Origin: Nakamurella sp. A5-74
Lineage (GTDB): Bacteria > Actinomycetota > Actinomycetes > Mycobacteriales > Nakamurellaceae
Direction: 5' to 3'
Length of the DNA stretch: 64,000 nt
Assembly: GCF_040438885.1 (NCBI RefSeq)
Contig: NZ_CP159218.1
Span: 1,612,001-1,676,000 of the forward strand
The notes beneath the pieces are model-generated. The model ran no database searches and was not told the origin of the DNA. It saw only the letters and a program-made list of their open reading frames with translations. Both the position numbers and the translations under genes were made by a program. This document shows, one piece after another, positions 37,825 through 45,565 of the stretch (position 1 is the stretch's first letter; the number at the start of each line of letters is the position of its first letter).

Positions 37825-38348
37825 GCCCGGCGCTCGAGGAGACCGAGGACGTATTCGGCCTGACCGATGTGCGCGGTCACGTCACCCAGCACGCTCATGA
37901 TGCGCACCGCTTCGGTCACCGGAGGATCCCAGTTCTCGTCGACGATCCGGCCTAGCCCGGACGCCGTGAGGTCCGACAGGTGTGCGCGGACCAGCTCCTG
38001 GGTCGCCCGGTGATAGGCGAGGATCTCCGCCGGATCCGCGCGGAAGGCGCCGACCTCGTCGCTGCTCTGTCCGTATCCCACCGTGGCCACCGGGTAGGGC
38101 AGCGCCAGGGTGGCGGCGAACCCCTGGGCGGTCCACGCCTGCTCGACCCCGGCCAGCTCTGCGACGTGATCGTCCATCACCCGGGTGAGGTGCCAGAGCA
38201 GCCAGCCAATCGGATTCGCAGCGGCGTCAGGGCGCCATCGGGCGTCGTCGGGGTCCAGTCCGTCCGTGGCCGAGGCCACCTGGTCCTCGATGCGGGCGAA
38301 TCCGTCGAGCAGCAGCGAACGGATCATCTCGTCCTCAGTGGTGGTCAT
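37818..38348 (-). CDS. DinB family protein (DinB_2/DUF664-like)
   Basis: Third DinB-fold protein in a row, 176 residues. The histidines in IGWLLWHLTRVMDDHVAEL and VTAHIGQAEYVLGL fit the metal site of the family. The ATG at 38348 is supported by CAGACT six bases upstream; an ATG seven codons later with GAGGA before it is possible. It converges on the DUF664 gene and has a similar length, but sequence identity between the two looks low, so this is not a recent duplication. Confidence 0.83.
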   Translation of the reverse strand: MTTTEDEMIRSLLLDGFARIEDQVASATDGLDPDDARWRPDAAANPIGWLLWHLTRVMDDHVAELAGVEQAWTAQGFAATLALPYPVATVGYGQSSDEVGAFRADPAEILAYHRATQELVRAHLSDLTASGLGRIVDENWDPPVTEAVRIMSVLGDVTAHIGQAEYVLGLLERRAG

Positions 38349-38394
38349 CCTCCGAGTCTGCTCCGGGCCTCCGACAACCTGCACCCGGACCAGG

Positions 38395-39432
38395 TCAGGG
38401 CAGTAGCACCGTCATCCCGGGCAGGCCGGGACCGTCCATGGCGGCCAACGCGGCACCGGCCCCGGACAGCGGAGCCGTCCGGCCGACGAGTTGCAGTGGA
38501 TCGAGCCTGCCGTCCTGGATCATCGCCAGCATGGCCGGGTAGTCCCGAGCCGCCATGCCGTGCGAGCCGAGCAGCTCGAGTTCCCAGCTGATCACCCGGT
38601 CCATCGGGATGGCCGGTCGCGCATGCTCGCCGAGCAGCAGGCCCACCTGTACGTGGCGACCTCGCCGCTGCAGCGACAGCACCGAGGCGATGACCACCGC
38701 GGGCAGGCCGATCGCGTCGATCGACACGGCCACTCCGCCGGTCACTACCACCACTGCGGCCGCCAGTTCCTCGGGGGTGGCGAACTCGTTGTGCAGCAAC
38801 GCCTCCGCACCCAGCGCACCCGCTCGCTGCAGCGCACCCGCTGACACGTCGATCGCGATCACCCGAGCACCGAGCGCCCGCGCGATCATCACCGCCGAAA
38901 GTCCGGCTCCGCCGCAGCCGTGGACCGCGAGCCAGTCGCCGGGTCGGAGCCTGCCGTGGGCGGTGACGGCCCGGAACGAGGTCGCGAACCGGCATCCCAG
39001 GCTCGCTGCGGCCACCGCGGAGATCCCGTCCGGCAGGGCGACCAGGTTGTGGTCGGCCGCGACGATCTGGACCAACTCGGCGAACGATCCGGGGTCGGTG
39101 AAGCCGGGTTGTCGTTGATCGGGACACACCTGGGTGTCACCGGCCAGGCACCAACGACACCGCCCGCAGCCGCAGACGAACGGAGCGGTCACCCGCTGCC
39201 CGACCCTGAAGTGCCGGACCCCAGCGCCGACCTCGGCGATCGTGCCGGCGAACTCGTGCCCGGGAATGTGCGGCAGCGCAACGGGATCGTGTCCGCGCCA
39301 GGCGTGCCAGTCGGAGCGGCAGACCCCGGTGGCCTCGACCCTGACCACCGCGCCGTCGGCGGGGCAGATCGGGGCGGGGACATCGCGGACGACGGGCGGT
39401 TGATGGATGGTGTCGAAGACTGCGGCCAGCAT
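38395..39432 (-). CDS. Zinc-dependent alcohol dehydrogenase (MDR family)
   Basis: Medium-chain dehydrogenase of 345 residues. The catalytic zinc ligands are in GVCRSDWHAW and PGHEFAG. The structural zinc cysteines are in CGCGRCRWCLAGDTQVC, so both zinc sites are present. The NAD(P) motif is VHGCGGAGLSAV with IAIDVS as the acidic strand end, suggesting NAD preference. A leaderless start is supported by CACACT six bases before the ATG at 39432. The substrate is unknown; formaldehyde or mycothiol adducts are possible but unsupported. Confidence 0.9.
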   Translation of the reverse strand: MLAAVFDTIHQPPVVRDVPAPICPADGAVVRVEATGVCRSDWHAWRGHDPVALPHIPGHEFAGTIAEVGAGVRHFRVGQRVTAPFVCGCGRCRWCLAGDTQVCPDQRQPGFTDPGSFAELVQIVAADHNLVALPDGISAVAAASLGCRFATSFRAVTAHGRLRPGDWLAVHGCGGAGLSAVMIARALGARVIAIDVSAGALQRAGALGAEALLHNEFATPEELAAAVVVVTGGVAVSIDAIGLPAVVIASVLSLQRRGRHVQVGLLLGEHARPAIPMDRVISWELELLGSHGMAARDYPAMLAMIQDGRLDPLQLVGRTAPLSGAGAALAAMDGPGLPGMTVLLP

Positions 39433-39438
39433 CGCTCC

Positions 39439-39480
39439 AGTGTGCGGCAGCCTGGCCACGATGCCGCCCCCGGCTACGCT
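39439..39480. promoter_or_regulatory. Divergent leaderless promoters
   Basis: On the minus strand CACACT (39439-39444) ends six bases before the alcohol dehydrogenase ATG. On the plus strand TACGCT (39475-39480) ends six bases before the GTG of the 79-residue membrane protein. The whole divergent gap is only 54 bp. Confidence 0.45.
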
Positions 39481-39486
39481 GACCGG

Positions 39487-39726
39487 GTGGCCTTCCCGAG
39501 CGCGATCATCGACGCAGTCGAGTCGTGGTTGGCCGGACAGTCCTTCTGGATCCAGGTGCCGATCGTGCTGGCCGTGCTGGTGCCGCTGTGCTGGCTGGTC
39601 GCCGGCGGGGTCGACAAACTGGTGGAGCTGGCTCTGCGTCGGCACTCCGCTCGGGACGCCGCCACCGACGCGGCACTGGTCGCGGCCGCCCGGAATCCCG
39701 GCGTCCAGCCACAGGTTCCTAGGTGA
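39487..39726 (+). CDS. Small single-pass membrane protein, 79 residues
   Basis: Not recognised. It starts at GTG 39487, supported by TACGCT six bases upstream. A hydrophobic helix (FWIQVPIVLAVLVPLCWLVAG) spans about residues 20-40, after an amphipathic start. The C-terminal half is Arg/Ala-rich and probably cytoplasmic. Its stop shares GTGA with a 31-residue membrane protein, so the two are likely translated together. Confidence 0.65.
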   Translation: MAFPSAIIDAVESWLAGQSFWIQVPIVLAVLVPLCWLVAGGVDKLVELALRRHSARDAATDAALVAAARNPGVQPQVPR

Positions 39727-39818
39727 GCAAACCGCTCCCGGCCGTCACCCGGCGCTGGATGAGCATCGCGTTGGCACTGCTGGTCGTGCTGGCGATCGTC
39801 TTCGCCCTGCTGCGCTGA
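39723..39818 (+). CDS. Very small membrane protein, 31 residues
   Basis: GTG start sharing GTGA with the preceding stop. The product begins with a basic stretch (KPLPAVTRRW) and continues with one hydrophobic helix (MSIALALLVVLAIVFALL) ending in Arg. This is the layout of a small membrane-anchored partner. The tight overlap and codon bias favour a real gene; no family was recognised. Confidence 0.5.
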   Translation: MSKPLPAVTRRWMSIALALLVVLAIVFALLR

Positions 39819-39843
39819 CCCGGCGCCCGACAAGGTCCGGTGC

Positions 39844-40650
39844 TCAGTTGCCTGCTGCGACCCAGGACGCCGGGCGCTTCTCGGCGAAGGCCCTGGCACC
39901 CTCCCGTCCCTCGGCGGAGGAGAACTGACGGGCGGACAGCTCCAGCAGCGGGGCGAACCGGGCATCGCTGTCGTCGTACCCTGCGCGCACGATCCGTTTG
40001 GTACCCGAGACGGCAGTGGGCCCGCCGAGCAACAGGGCGGCCGTGTAGGAATCGACGAGATCCTGCAGCGCCTCGGGTGTCCCGTTCTCGGCGACGGCGT
40101 TCACCAGGCCGGTGTCGCGAGCCCGATCCGCGTCGAAGACGGCGCCGGTGAGCAGGTATTCGCGGGCCGCCACGACGTTCATCCGGTCGAGCACCGGAAC
40201 GGTGATGACCGCAGGGATGACGCCGATCCGCACCTCCGAGAAGGAGAAGCTGACGTTCGGAGAACAGAGCACGATGTCGGCTGCCGCCATGATTCCGACC
40301 CCGCCGGCTCTGGCCGGACCGGCGAGCGCGGCGATCACCGGTGTACGGCAGGCGCTGATCGCCTGCAGGATCGCCGGTACCTCGCGGACGCCTTCGTGCC
40401 CCGGCCGTTCGACGGCAGTTTCCTTGAGGTCCATCCCGGCGCAGAACGCCGGTCCGGCGTGGGTGAGGACGACGACCCGCACCGCGTCATCGTGCGAGAC
40501 CTGCTGCAGCGCAGCGAGAAGCTGGGCTCGCATCGACCTGGACAGCGCGTTGCGGTTGCGCGGCGAATCGAGTGTCACCGTGGCCACGCCGCCGGCGATC
40601 TCGGTGCGGACCAGGGCGGTGGCGACCTGGTCGGTCGGCGATGGCTGCAT
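39844..40650 (-). CDS. Enoyl-CoA hydratase/isomerase family protein (crotonase fold)
   Basis: Crotonase-fold protein of 268 residues. The oxyanion motif FCAGMDLKE and the GGVGIMAAADIVL and SEVRIGVIPAV segments are clear. Of the two catalytic glutamates of classical enoyl-CoA hydratase, the second (in SEVRIG) is present but the first position (GGVG) has Gly. This is common in a LiuC-like actinobacterial group, so strict hydratase activity is uncertain. A TATCGT box ends seven bases before the ATG. It is divergent from the tetR gene, and the two share a gap with twin operators. Confidence 0.85.
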   Translation of the reverse strand: MQPSPTDQVATALVRTEIAGGVATVTLDSPRNRNALSRSMRAQLLAALQQVSHDDAVRVVVLTHAGPAFCAGMDLKETAVERPGHEGVREVPAILQAISACRTPVIAALAGPARAGGVGIMAAADIVLCSPNVSFSFSEVRIGVIPAVITVPVLDRMNVVAAREYLLTGAVFDADRARDTGLVNAVAENGTPEALQDLVDSYTAALLLGGPTAVSGTKRIVRAGYDDSDARFAPLLELSARQFSSAEGREGARAFAEKRPASWVAAGN

Positions 40651-40722
40651 CGTGCGGACGATACCTGGCGGGCGCGATCTGGCTCACATTCTCCGGCGCC
40701 GGCTTGAAGGACGCACTGCAGC

Positions 40723-40757
40723 GGACCATTCTGGTCCGGTGGGGACCAATCTGGTCC
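40723..40757. promoter_or_regulatory. Twin TetR operators
   Basis: GGACCA-TTC-TGGTCC (40723-40737) and GGACCA-ATC-TGGTCC (40743-40757) are perfect palindromes whose centres are 20 bp apart, two helical turns on one DNA face. They lie 38 bp before the tetR start and about 75 bp upstream of the divergent crotonase. Confidence 0.75.
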
Positions 40758-40794
40758 GACTTGTGGCCGGACGTTCGACGGACGGGAGATCGCG

Positions 40795-41388
40795 GTGGCA
40801 CAGGTCAGGTCGACTCCCGAGGAGATCGACATCGCCATCCTCGACACCTCGGCCGGGTTGTTCGCCGTCCACGGCATCGAACGGACCACCGTCCAGCAGA
40901 TCGCCGATGCGGTCGGATACTCGAAAACTGGTCTGTTGCATCGCTTTGCGAGCAAGCAGGCAATCGTCGACGGCGTCGATGCGATGATCGAGACGCACGC
41001 GGACGAACTGCTCCACCGCATGCAGCAGGCGCCGGTCGGTCCGCAACGGACGAGCGTCCTGCTCGGCGAGATCGCCGCCGTCGCCATTCGGATCCCGGGC
41101 GCCGTCCAGTATCTGCTGGGCACGATCAAGAGCGTCGAGCACCTGGACCATCGCGATGCCGCCACTGGTGGCGCCGGCGCCGTCGCCGGACGGGTGCTCG
41201 AGGCGATCGCCGGTGCGGACGCGACACCGGAGGCGGAGCTGCGGCTGTTGCTCGCACTGCAGCTGGTGGCCGGCGGCGCCGTGATCGGTGCCGAGTCACG
41301 GTTCCTCGGTCTCGGCAACCAGCTCGCGCCGCTCCTCACCGACCTGGCGACGCAGGTCGTGGCCGGGTCGCTCGACCACCGGAACTGA
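40795..41388 (+). CDS. TetR family transcriptional regulator
   Basis: TetR-type repressor of 197 residues. The N-terminal helix-turn-helix covers about residues 12-58, with GIERTTVQQIADAVGYSKTG and LLHRFASKQAI. A helical ligand-binding domain follows. The GTG start is preceded by GGGAG. It lies 37 bp before an MMPL transporter gene and downstream of two palindromes, so it most likely represses itself and the transporter, and perhaps the divergent crotonase gene. Confidence 0.9.
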   Translation: MAQVRSTPEEIDIAILDTSAGLFAVHGIERTTVQQIADAVGYSKTGLLHRFASKQAIVDGVDAMIETHADELLHRMQQAPVGPQRTSVLLGEIAAVAIRIPGAVQYLLGTIKSVEHLDHRDAATGGAGAVAGRVLEAIAGADATPEAELRLLLALQLVAGGAVIGAESRFLGLGNQLAPLLTDLATQVVAGSLDHRN

Positions 41389-41425
41389 CCACTCTCCCCA
41401 GCAGTTCCCTCGGAAGGATTCACAG

Positions 41426-43747
41426 ATGGCACAGCTCCTGCAGCGGCTGGGACTCGGCGTCGCTCGCCACAAGACGGGCGTCATCATTGTCTGGCTGCTC
41501 GTCCTGGTGGGCGTCGGCACGGCCGCGGTCACCCTGTCCGGACCGACGGTGCAGTCGTTCTCGATCCCCTCGGCCGAGTCCTCCCAGGCGCTCACCACCG
41601 TCAGTGAAAAGTTTCCCCAGGCCAACATCTCCGGCGCTTCCGCGCAGGTCGTCATGTCGGCGCCCGCCGGCAGCACGTTCCGCGAACCGGTGAACGCCGG
41701 GGTGGTGGCGAAGACGGTGGCTGCGCTGAAGACTGTTGCCGGCGTGGCGAGCGTGCAGGACCCGCTGGCCAACCCGAAGCTGCCGATCCTCTCGCCGGAC
41801 CTGAGCACCACCTTCGTCACGGTCACCTTCGCCGCCACCCAGGGCAACGTCGAGCAGACGTCGCTGGACGCCGTCCAGCAGGCTGTCGACGCGGCCAAGG
41901 CCGCCGGCATCGACGTGAAGATCGGCGGCAACGCCTTCCAGGGGGTTCCCGAGGTACTCGGTGTCGGCGAGGTCGGCGGTGTGGTCGTCGCCTTCCTGGT
42001 GCTGATGTTGACCTACGGCGCTCTCGCGGCCGCCGGTGCGAACCTGCTGACTGCCGCCATCGGGGTCGGTATCGGTGCCGCCGGCATCACCGCGCTGACC
42101 GGCGTGATGGACCTGCAGACCAGCACGCCCATCCTCGCCGTCATGCTCGGCCTGGCAGTGGGCATCGACTACGCGCTGTTCATCATGGCGAGATTCCGCA
42201 CCGAACGGATGGCCGGGCGGTCGGTGCACAATGCGGTGGGCATCGCCGTCGGCACCGCGGGCTCCGCCGTGGTGGTGGCCGGTCTCACCGTCGTCATCGC
42301 GCTGGTCGGCCTGACAGTGGTCGGGATCCCGTTCATGGGCGAGATGGGCCTGGCCGCTGCCGGCACCGTCGTGCTGGCCGTGCTGGTGGCGCTGACACTG
42401 CTGCCGGCCGTGATCGCGGCCTTCGGCGACAAGCTGATCCGCAAGAAGTACCGAGCCGCTGTGCAGGCGGGGGAGGCCATCCCGGCCCCCGCCGAAGCAA
42501 CCGTCGAGGACGGGGAGAAACGGGGCTTCCAGGCCGGTTGGGCCAACCTGGTCACCCGGCACGGCAAGCTGACCGGGCTGATCGGCATCATCGTCACCGC
42601 TGTCATTTCTGTCCCGCTGTTCTCCATGACCACCGCGCTGCCCGACTCCTCGACCTCCGATCCGGCGAGCCAGCAGCGTCAGGCGTACGACGTGTTGACC
42701 TCGAAGTTCGGCCCGGGCATCAGCGCACCGCTGGTGCTGCTGATCCAGACGTCTCCCGGCAACGCCCAAGCAGCGGCCGGCGCGGTGGTGCAGCAGCTCA
42801 CCAACTCCCAGGACGTCCTGCAGGCCCAGCCGCAGGCGGTCAGCAAGGACGGCTCGGCTGCCTTGGTGGCGGTTGTCCCCAGCTCGGGACCTCACGACGA
42901 TGCCACATCGGAACTGGTGAACCGGTTGCGGGACACCGACTTCGGCAGCGGGGTGGAGGTCAAGGTCACCGGTACCACCGCGGTCGGCATCGATGTGCAG
43001 ACCACCCTCAACGGGGCCCTGCCCCGATATCTCGCGATCGTCGTCGGCCTCGCGCTGATCCTGCTGCTGCTGGTGTTCCGCTCGATCCTGGTGCCGGTCA
43101 CGGCGACCATCGGCTTCCTGCTCTCCTTCGGCACCGCCCTCGGCGCCACTGTCGCGGTGTTCCAGTGGGGGTGGCTCGGTTCGCTGTTCGGCGTCACCCA
43201 GTCCGCGCCGTTGCTGTCGCTGATGCCGATCCTGGTGGTCGGCATCCTGTTCGGCCTCGCGATGGACTACCAGGTGTTCCTGGTGTCCCGGATCCACGAG
43301 GCCCACACGCACGGCGCCGAACCGGTCGAGGCGATCCGGGCCGGGTTCCGCCGTTCTGCTCCGGTGGTGATCGCTGCGGCGACCATCATGGCCGCGGTGT
43401 TCGGCGGGTTCGTGTTCAGCAACAACGAGATCATCAAACCGATCGCGTTCGCCCTGACGGTCGGTGTGCTCGCCGACGCCTTCATCGTCCGGATGATCAT
43501 CATCCCCTCGGTGCTGTCCGTGTTGGGCAAGGCTGCCTGGTGGCTGCCGAAGTGGCTGGCCAGGGTGCTCCCGCACCTCGACGTCGAGGGCAGCACCATC
43601 GAGAAGGGCTCCCCGGCCCCTGCGATGTCCGTGAGCACGGCTGCTGCCGGTCACGGGCAGATCGATCCGGAGGTGGCCGCGGCCATCGACGAGGCTGCCG
43701 GCACGGCCACCCGGCACGGGCGGCACGAAGCGCATTCCGGGAGATGA
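41426..43747 (+). CDS. MMPL family RND transporter
   Basis: Membrane transporter of 773 residues with two MMPL/sterol-sensing-like halves, about twelve helices. The proton-relay Asp-Tyr pairs are visible in VGIDYALFIMARFR and in LAMDYQVFLVSRIHEA. Two periplasmic porter regions lie at about 45-180 and 410-530. The ATG at 41426 follows GGAAGGA by eight bases. The C-terminal 50 residues are a soluble tail. MMPL proteins export lipids, siderophores or drugs; the neighbour tetR suggests ligand-induced efflux. The substrate is unknown. Confidence 0.92.
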   Translation: MAQLLQRLGLGVARHKTGVIIVWLLVLVGVGTAAVTLSGPTVQSFSIPSAESSQALTTVSEKFPQANISGASAQVVMSAPAGSTFREPVNAGVVAKTVAALKTVAGVASVQDPLANPKLPILSPDLSTTFVTVTFAATQGNVEQTSLDAVQQAVDAAKAAGIDVKIGGNAFQGVPEVLGVGEVGGVVVAFLVLMLTYGALAAAGANLLTAAIGVGIGAAGITALTGVMDLQTSTPILAVMLGLAVGIDYALFIMARFRTERMAGRSVHNAVGIAVGTAGSAVVVAGLTVVIALVGLTVVGIPFMGEMGLAAAGTVVLAVLVALTLLPAVIAAFGDKLIRKKYRAAVQAGEAIPAPAEATVEDGEKRGFQAGWANLVTRHGKLTGLIGIIVTAVISVPLFSMTTALPDSSTSDPASQQRQAYDVLTSKFGPGISAPLVLLIQTSPGNAQAAAGAVVQQLTNSQDVLQAQPQAVSKDGSAALVAVVPSSGPHDDATSELVNRLRDTDFGSGVEVKVTGTTAVGIDVQTTLNGALPRYLAIVVGLALILLLLVFRSILVPVTATIGFLLSFGTALGATVAVFQWGWLGSLFGVTQSAPLLSLMPILVVGILFGLAMDYQVFLVSRIHEAHTHGAEPVEAIRAGFRRSAPVVIAAATIMAAVFGGFVFSNNEIIKPIAFALTVGVLADAFIVRMIIIPSVLSVLGKAAWWLPKWLARVLPHLDVEGSTIEKGSPAPAMSVSTAAAGHGQIDPEVAAAIDEAAGTATRHGRHEAHSGR

Positions 43748-43776
43748 CACCGTCCGACAGATGACAGACTGACAGG

Positions 43777-45039
43777 GTGCCTTCCGCTCTGCCCGATGGA
43801 GATCCTGCCCCGCAGGACGGCTCCCTGCCGTCCTCGGCAGCCGTCGGCATGGCGGGGCGCTCCCTGTCGATCTATCTGCACGTCCCGTTCTGTCGGACCC
43901 GTTGCGGCTACTGCGATTTCAACACCTACACGTTGCCCGAGCTCGGCGTCCCGACGCCGGCGCTGCCCGGCCCCGCTCCGATCCGTCGCACCGAACCGTA
44001 CGACGCCTGGCTGCACGCCGCCCTCGCGGAGATCTCCTTGGCCGGGGCGACCCTGCGGGCCCTGGGCGACACCCGACAGGTGTCGACGGTCTTCGTCGGC
44101 GGCGGCACGCCGTCGCTGATCGGCGCTGCGCCATTGGTCGAGCTGCTCGAGCGGGTGCGGCAGGAGTTCGGGCTCACCGACGACGCCGAGATCAGTACCG
44201 AGGCCAATCCCGAGAGCACCGACGAGGAGTTCCTGGCGGGCATTGCGGCCGGCGGCTTCACGCGACTGTCGCTGGGCATGCAGAGCGCTGCGCCGCATGT
44301 GCTGCGAGTGCTGGATCGGGTGCACACACCAGGTCGCCCCGCGCAGGTGGTGCGCTGGGCGGAGCGCGCCGGCCTGCAGCACGTCAACCTCGACCTCATC
44401 TACGGCACCCCGGGGGAGAGTGACGACGACCTCCGCGACTCCGTCCGGACTGCGATCGACGCCGGGGTGGATCATGTGTCGGCCTACGCGCTGATCGTCG
44501 AGGCCGGGACCCGGTTGGCCCGGCAGGTGCGTTCCGGTGAACTGCCGATGCCGGATGACGACGTGCTCGCCGATCGGTACCTGATCGTCGACGAGGAGTT
44601 GTCGCAGGCGGGATTCCGGTGGTACGAGGTGTCGAACTGGGCCACTGCCGACGCGGCACGTTGTCGGCACAACCTGGCCTACTGGCAGGGTGACGACTGG
44701 TGGGGGATCGGCCCCGGTGCCCACTCCCACGTCGGCGGGGTGCGGTGGTGGAACGTGAAGTTCCCGGCCGCCTATGCAGGCCGGCTGGTCGGCGGTGAGA
44801 GCCCCGCGCACGCCAGGGAGGTGCTCTCGGCGGAGTCCCGCCAGGTCGAGGACGTGCTGTTGCGATTGCGGCTGGTGGACGGGCTGCCGAGGTCGGCCGT
44901 CGCCGTGACCGACGACGCACTGCAGCGGGAAGTGGAAGACGGTCTGCTCGATCCATCCTCCCTCGGCTCCGGCGCCCTCCGGCTCACGCTCCGCGGCCGG
45001 TTGATGGCCGACGGTCTCGCGGTGCGACTGCTCGGCTGA
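43777..45039 (+). CDS. hemW: Heme chaperone HemW (radical SAM)
   Basis: Radical SAM protein related to coproporphyrinogen dehydrogenase HemN, but of the heme-binding HemW branch. The 420 residues carry the 4Fe-4S motif C39-x3-C43-x2-C46 (PFCRTRCGYCDF), lacking the extra residue that marks true HemN. GGGTPS and a C-terminal HemN_C domain follow. The GTG start is six bases after CAGACT, a leaderless pattern. It precedes hrcA-dnaJ as in many actinobacteria and is not part of the heme operon at 13-23 kb. Confidence 0.9.
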   Translation: MPSALPDGDPAPQDGSLPSSAAVGMAGRSLSIYLHVPFCRTRCGYCDFNTYTLPELGVPTPALPGPAPIRRTEPYDAWLHAALAEISLAGATLRALGDTRQVSTVFVGGGTPSLIGAAPLVELLERVRQEFGLTDDAEISTEANPESTDEEFLAGIAAGGFTRLSLGMQSAAPHVLRVLDRVHTPGRPAQVVRWAERAGLQHVNLDLIYGTPGESDDDLRDSVRTAIDAGVDHVSAYALIVEAGTRLARQVRSGELPMPDDDVLADRYLIVDEELSQAGFRWYEVSNWATADAARCRHNLAYWQGDDWWGIGPGAHSHVGGVRWWNVKFPAAYAGRLVGGESPAHAREVLSAESRQVEDVLLRLRLVDGLPRSAVAVTDDALQREVEDGLLDPSSLGSGALRLTLRGRLMADGLAVRLLG

Positions 45040-45055
45040 ACCGGCTGGTCAGCCG
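45033..45055. terminator. Bidirectional hairpin at the hemW end
   Basis: CGGCTGA (45033-45039) and TCAGCCG (45049-45055) form a perfect 7-bp stem with a 9-nt loop. Each arm contains a stop codon: TGA of hemW on one strand and that of the convergent ParB-like gene on the other. It matches the hairpin at 37802. Confidence 0.6.
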
Positions 45056-45372
45056 GAGGTACCCGAACCGGGACGGAATCCGTCGAGATCGAGCAGCCGG
45101 ACGTGGATGACGTTGCGCTGTTGCAGCGCCGCCCGCAGCGCCCGGTGCAGGCCGTCCTCCAGGTACACCTTCTCCTGGAACATCACGGCATGCGGGAAGA
45201 GGTCGCCGTAGAACGTGGAGTCCTCGTCGAGGAGAGTGTCCAACCGGAGCTCTCGTTTGGTCGCGATCAGCTCGTCGAGGCGGATCTGGCGCGGCGGGAT
45301 CTTCGCCCAGTCCCGCAGGCTCAACCCGTGGTCCGGGTAGGGGCGTCCGTCACGGACGTCCTTGAAGATCAT
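45049..45372 (-). CDS. Small ParB/sulfiredoxin-like conserved protein
   Basis: Protein of 107 residues of a type seen next to hrcA/hemW in actinobacteria, as far as I recall. The core has PPRQIRLDELIATKREL and YLEDGLHRALRAAL, which resembles the DGxHR motif of ParB N-terminal/sulfiredoxin folds that bind nucleotides. The ATG at 45372 (MIFKDVRDG) is preferred because the conserved part begins there and GAGAGG lies about ten bases upstream. A DNA partner or nuclease activity is not evident. The gene is convergent with hemW and divergent from hrcA. Confidence 0.65.
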   Translation of the reverse strand: MIFKDVRDGRPYPDHGLSLRDWAKIPPRQIRLDELIATKRELRLDTLLDEDSTFYGDLFPHAVMFQEKVYLEDGLHRALRAALQQRNVIHVRLLDLDGFRPGSGTSG

Positions 45373-45459
45373 CTTCGAAAAGCCTCTCGCATCAGGTATC
45401 GGCTCCAGCAGGGTAGCGGGCGCGGGTGACGGATCGAGGTTGCCGCGTCGGACGCGGAC

Positions 45460-45491
45460 TACACTTGGCACACGGACACCGAGAGTGCCAG
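45460..45491 (+). promoter_or_regulatory. CIRCE element and -10 box of hrcA
   Basis: TTGGCACAC (45465-45473), a 9-nt spacer and GAGTGCCAG (45483-45491) form a CIRCE element with the canonical spacing; seven of nine positions pair. A -10 box TACACT (45460-45465) touches its left edge, so bound HrcA would cover the transcription start. No convincing -35 was found at 17 bp. Confidence 0.8.
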
Positions 45492-45565
45492 CCGTCCGGA
45501 GGGACTGCCGGCAATCCGCGGGATGACGAGCAGACGACACGCAGACGAGCGCAGGAGGTGCAGCG

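Noticed and set aside
41420..43750. A 776-codon minus-strand frame opposite the MMPL gene, and a similar 574-codon one opposite the MFS gene at 29004-30728
   Set aside because: The compositions are His/Gly/Asp/Arg-rich without hydrophobic cores or motifs, as expected for antisense frames of GC-rich membrane protein genes.
43777..45039. Calling this gene hemN (coproporphyrinogen III dehydrogenase)
   Set aside because: The cysteine motif is C-x3-C-x2-C without the additional features of true HemN, and the genome already has the CgoX route.
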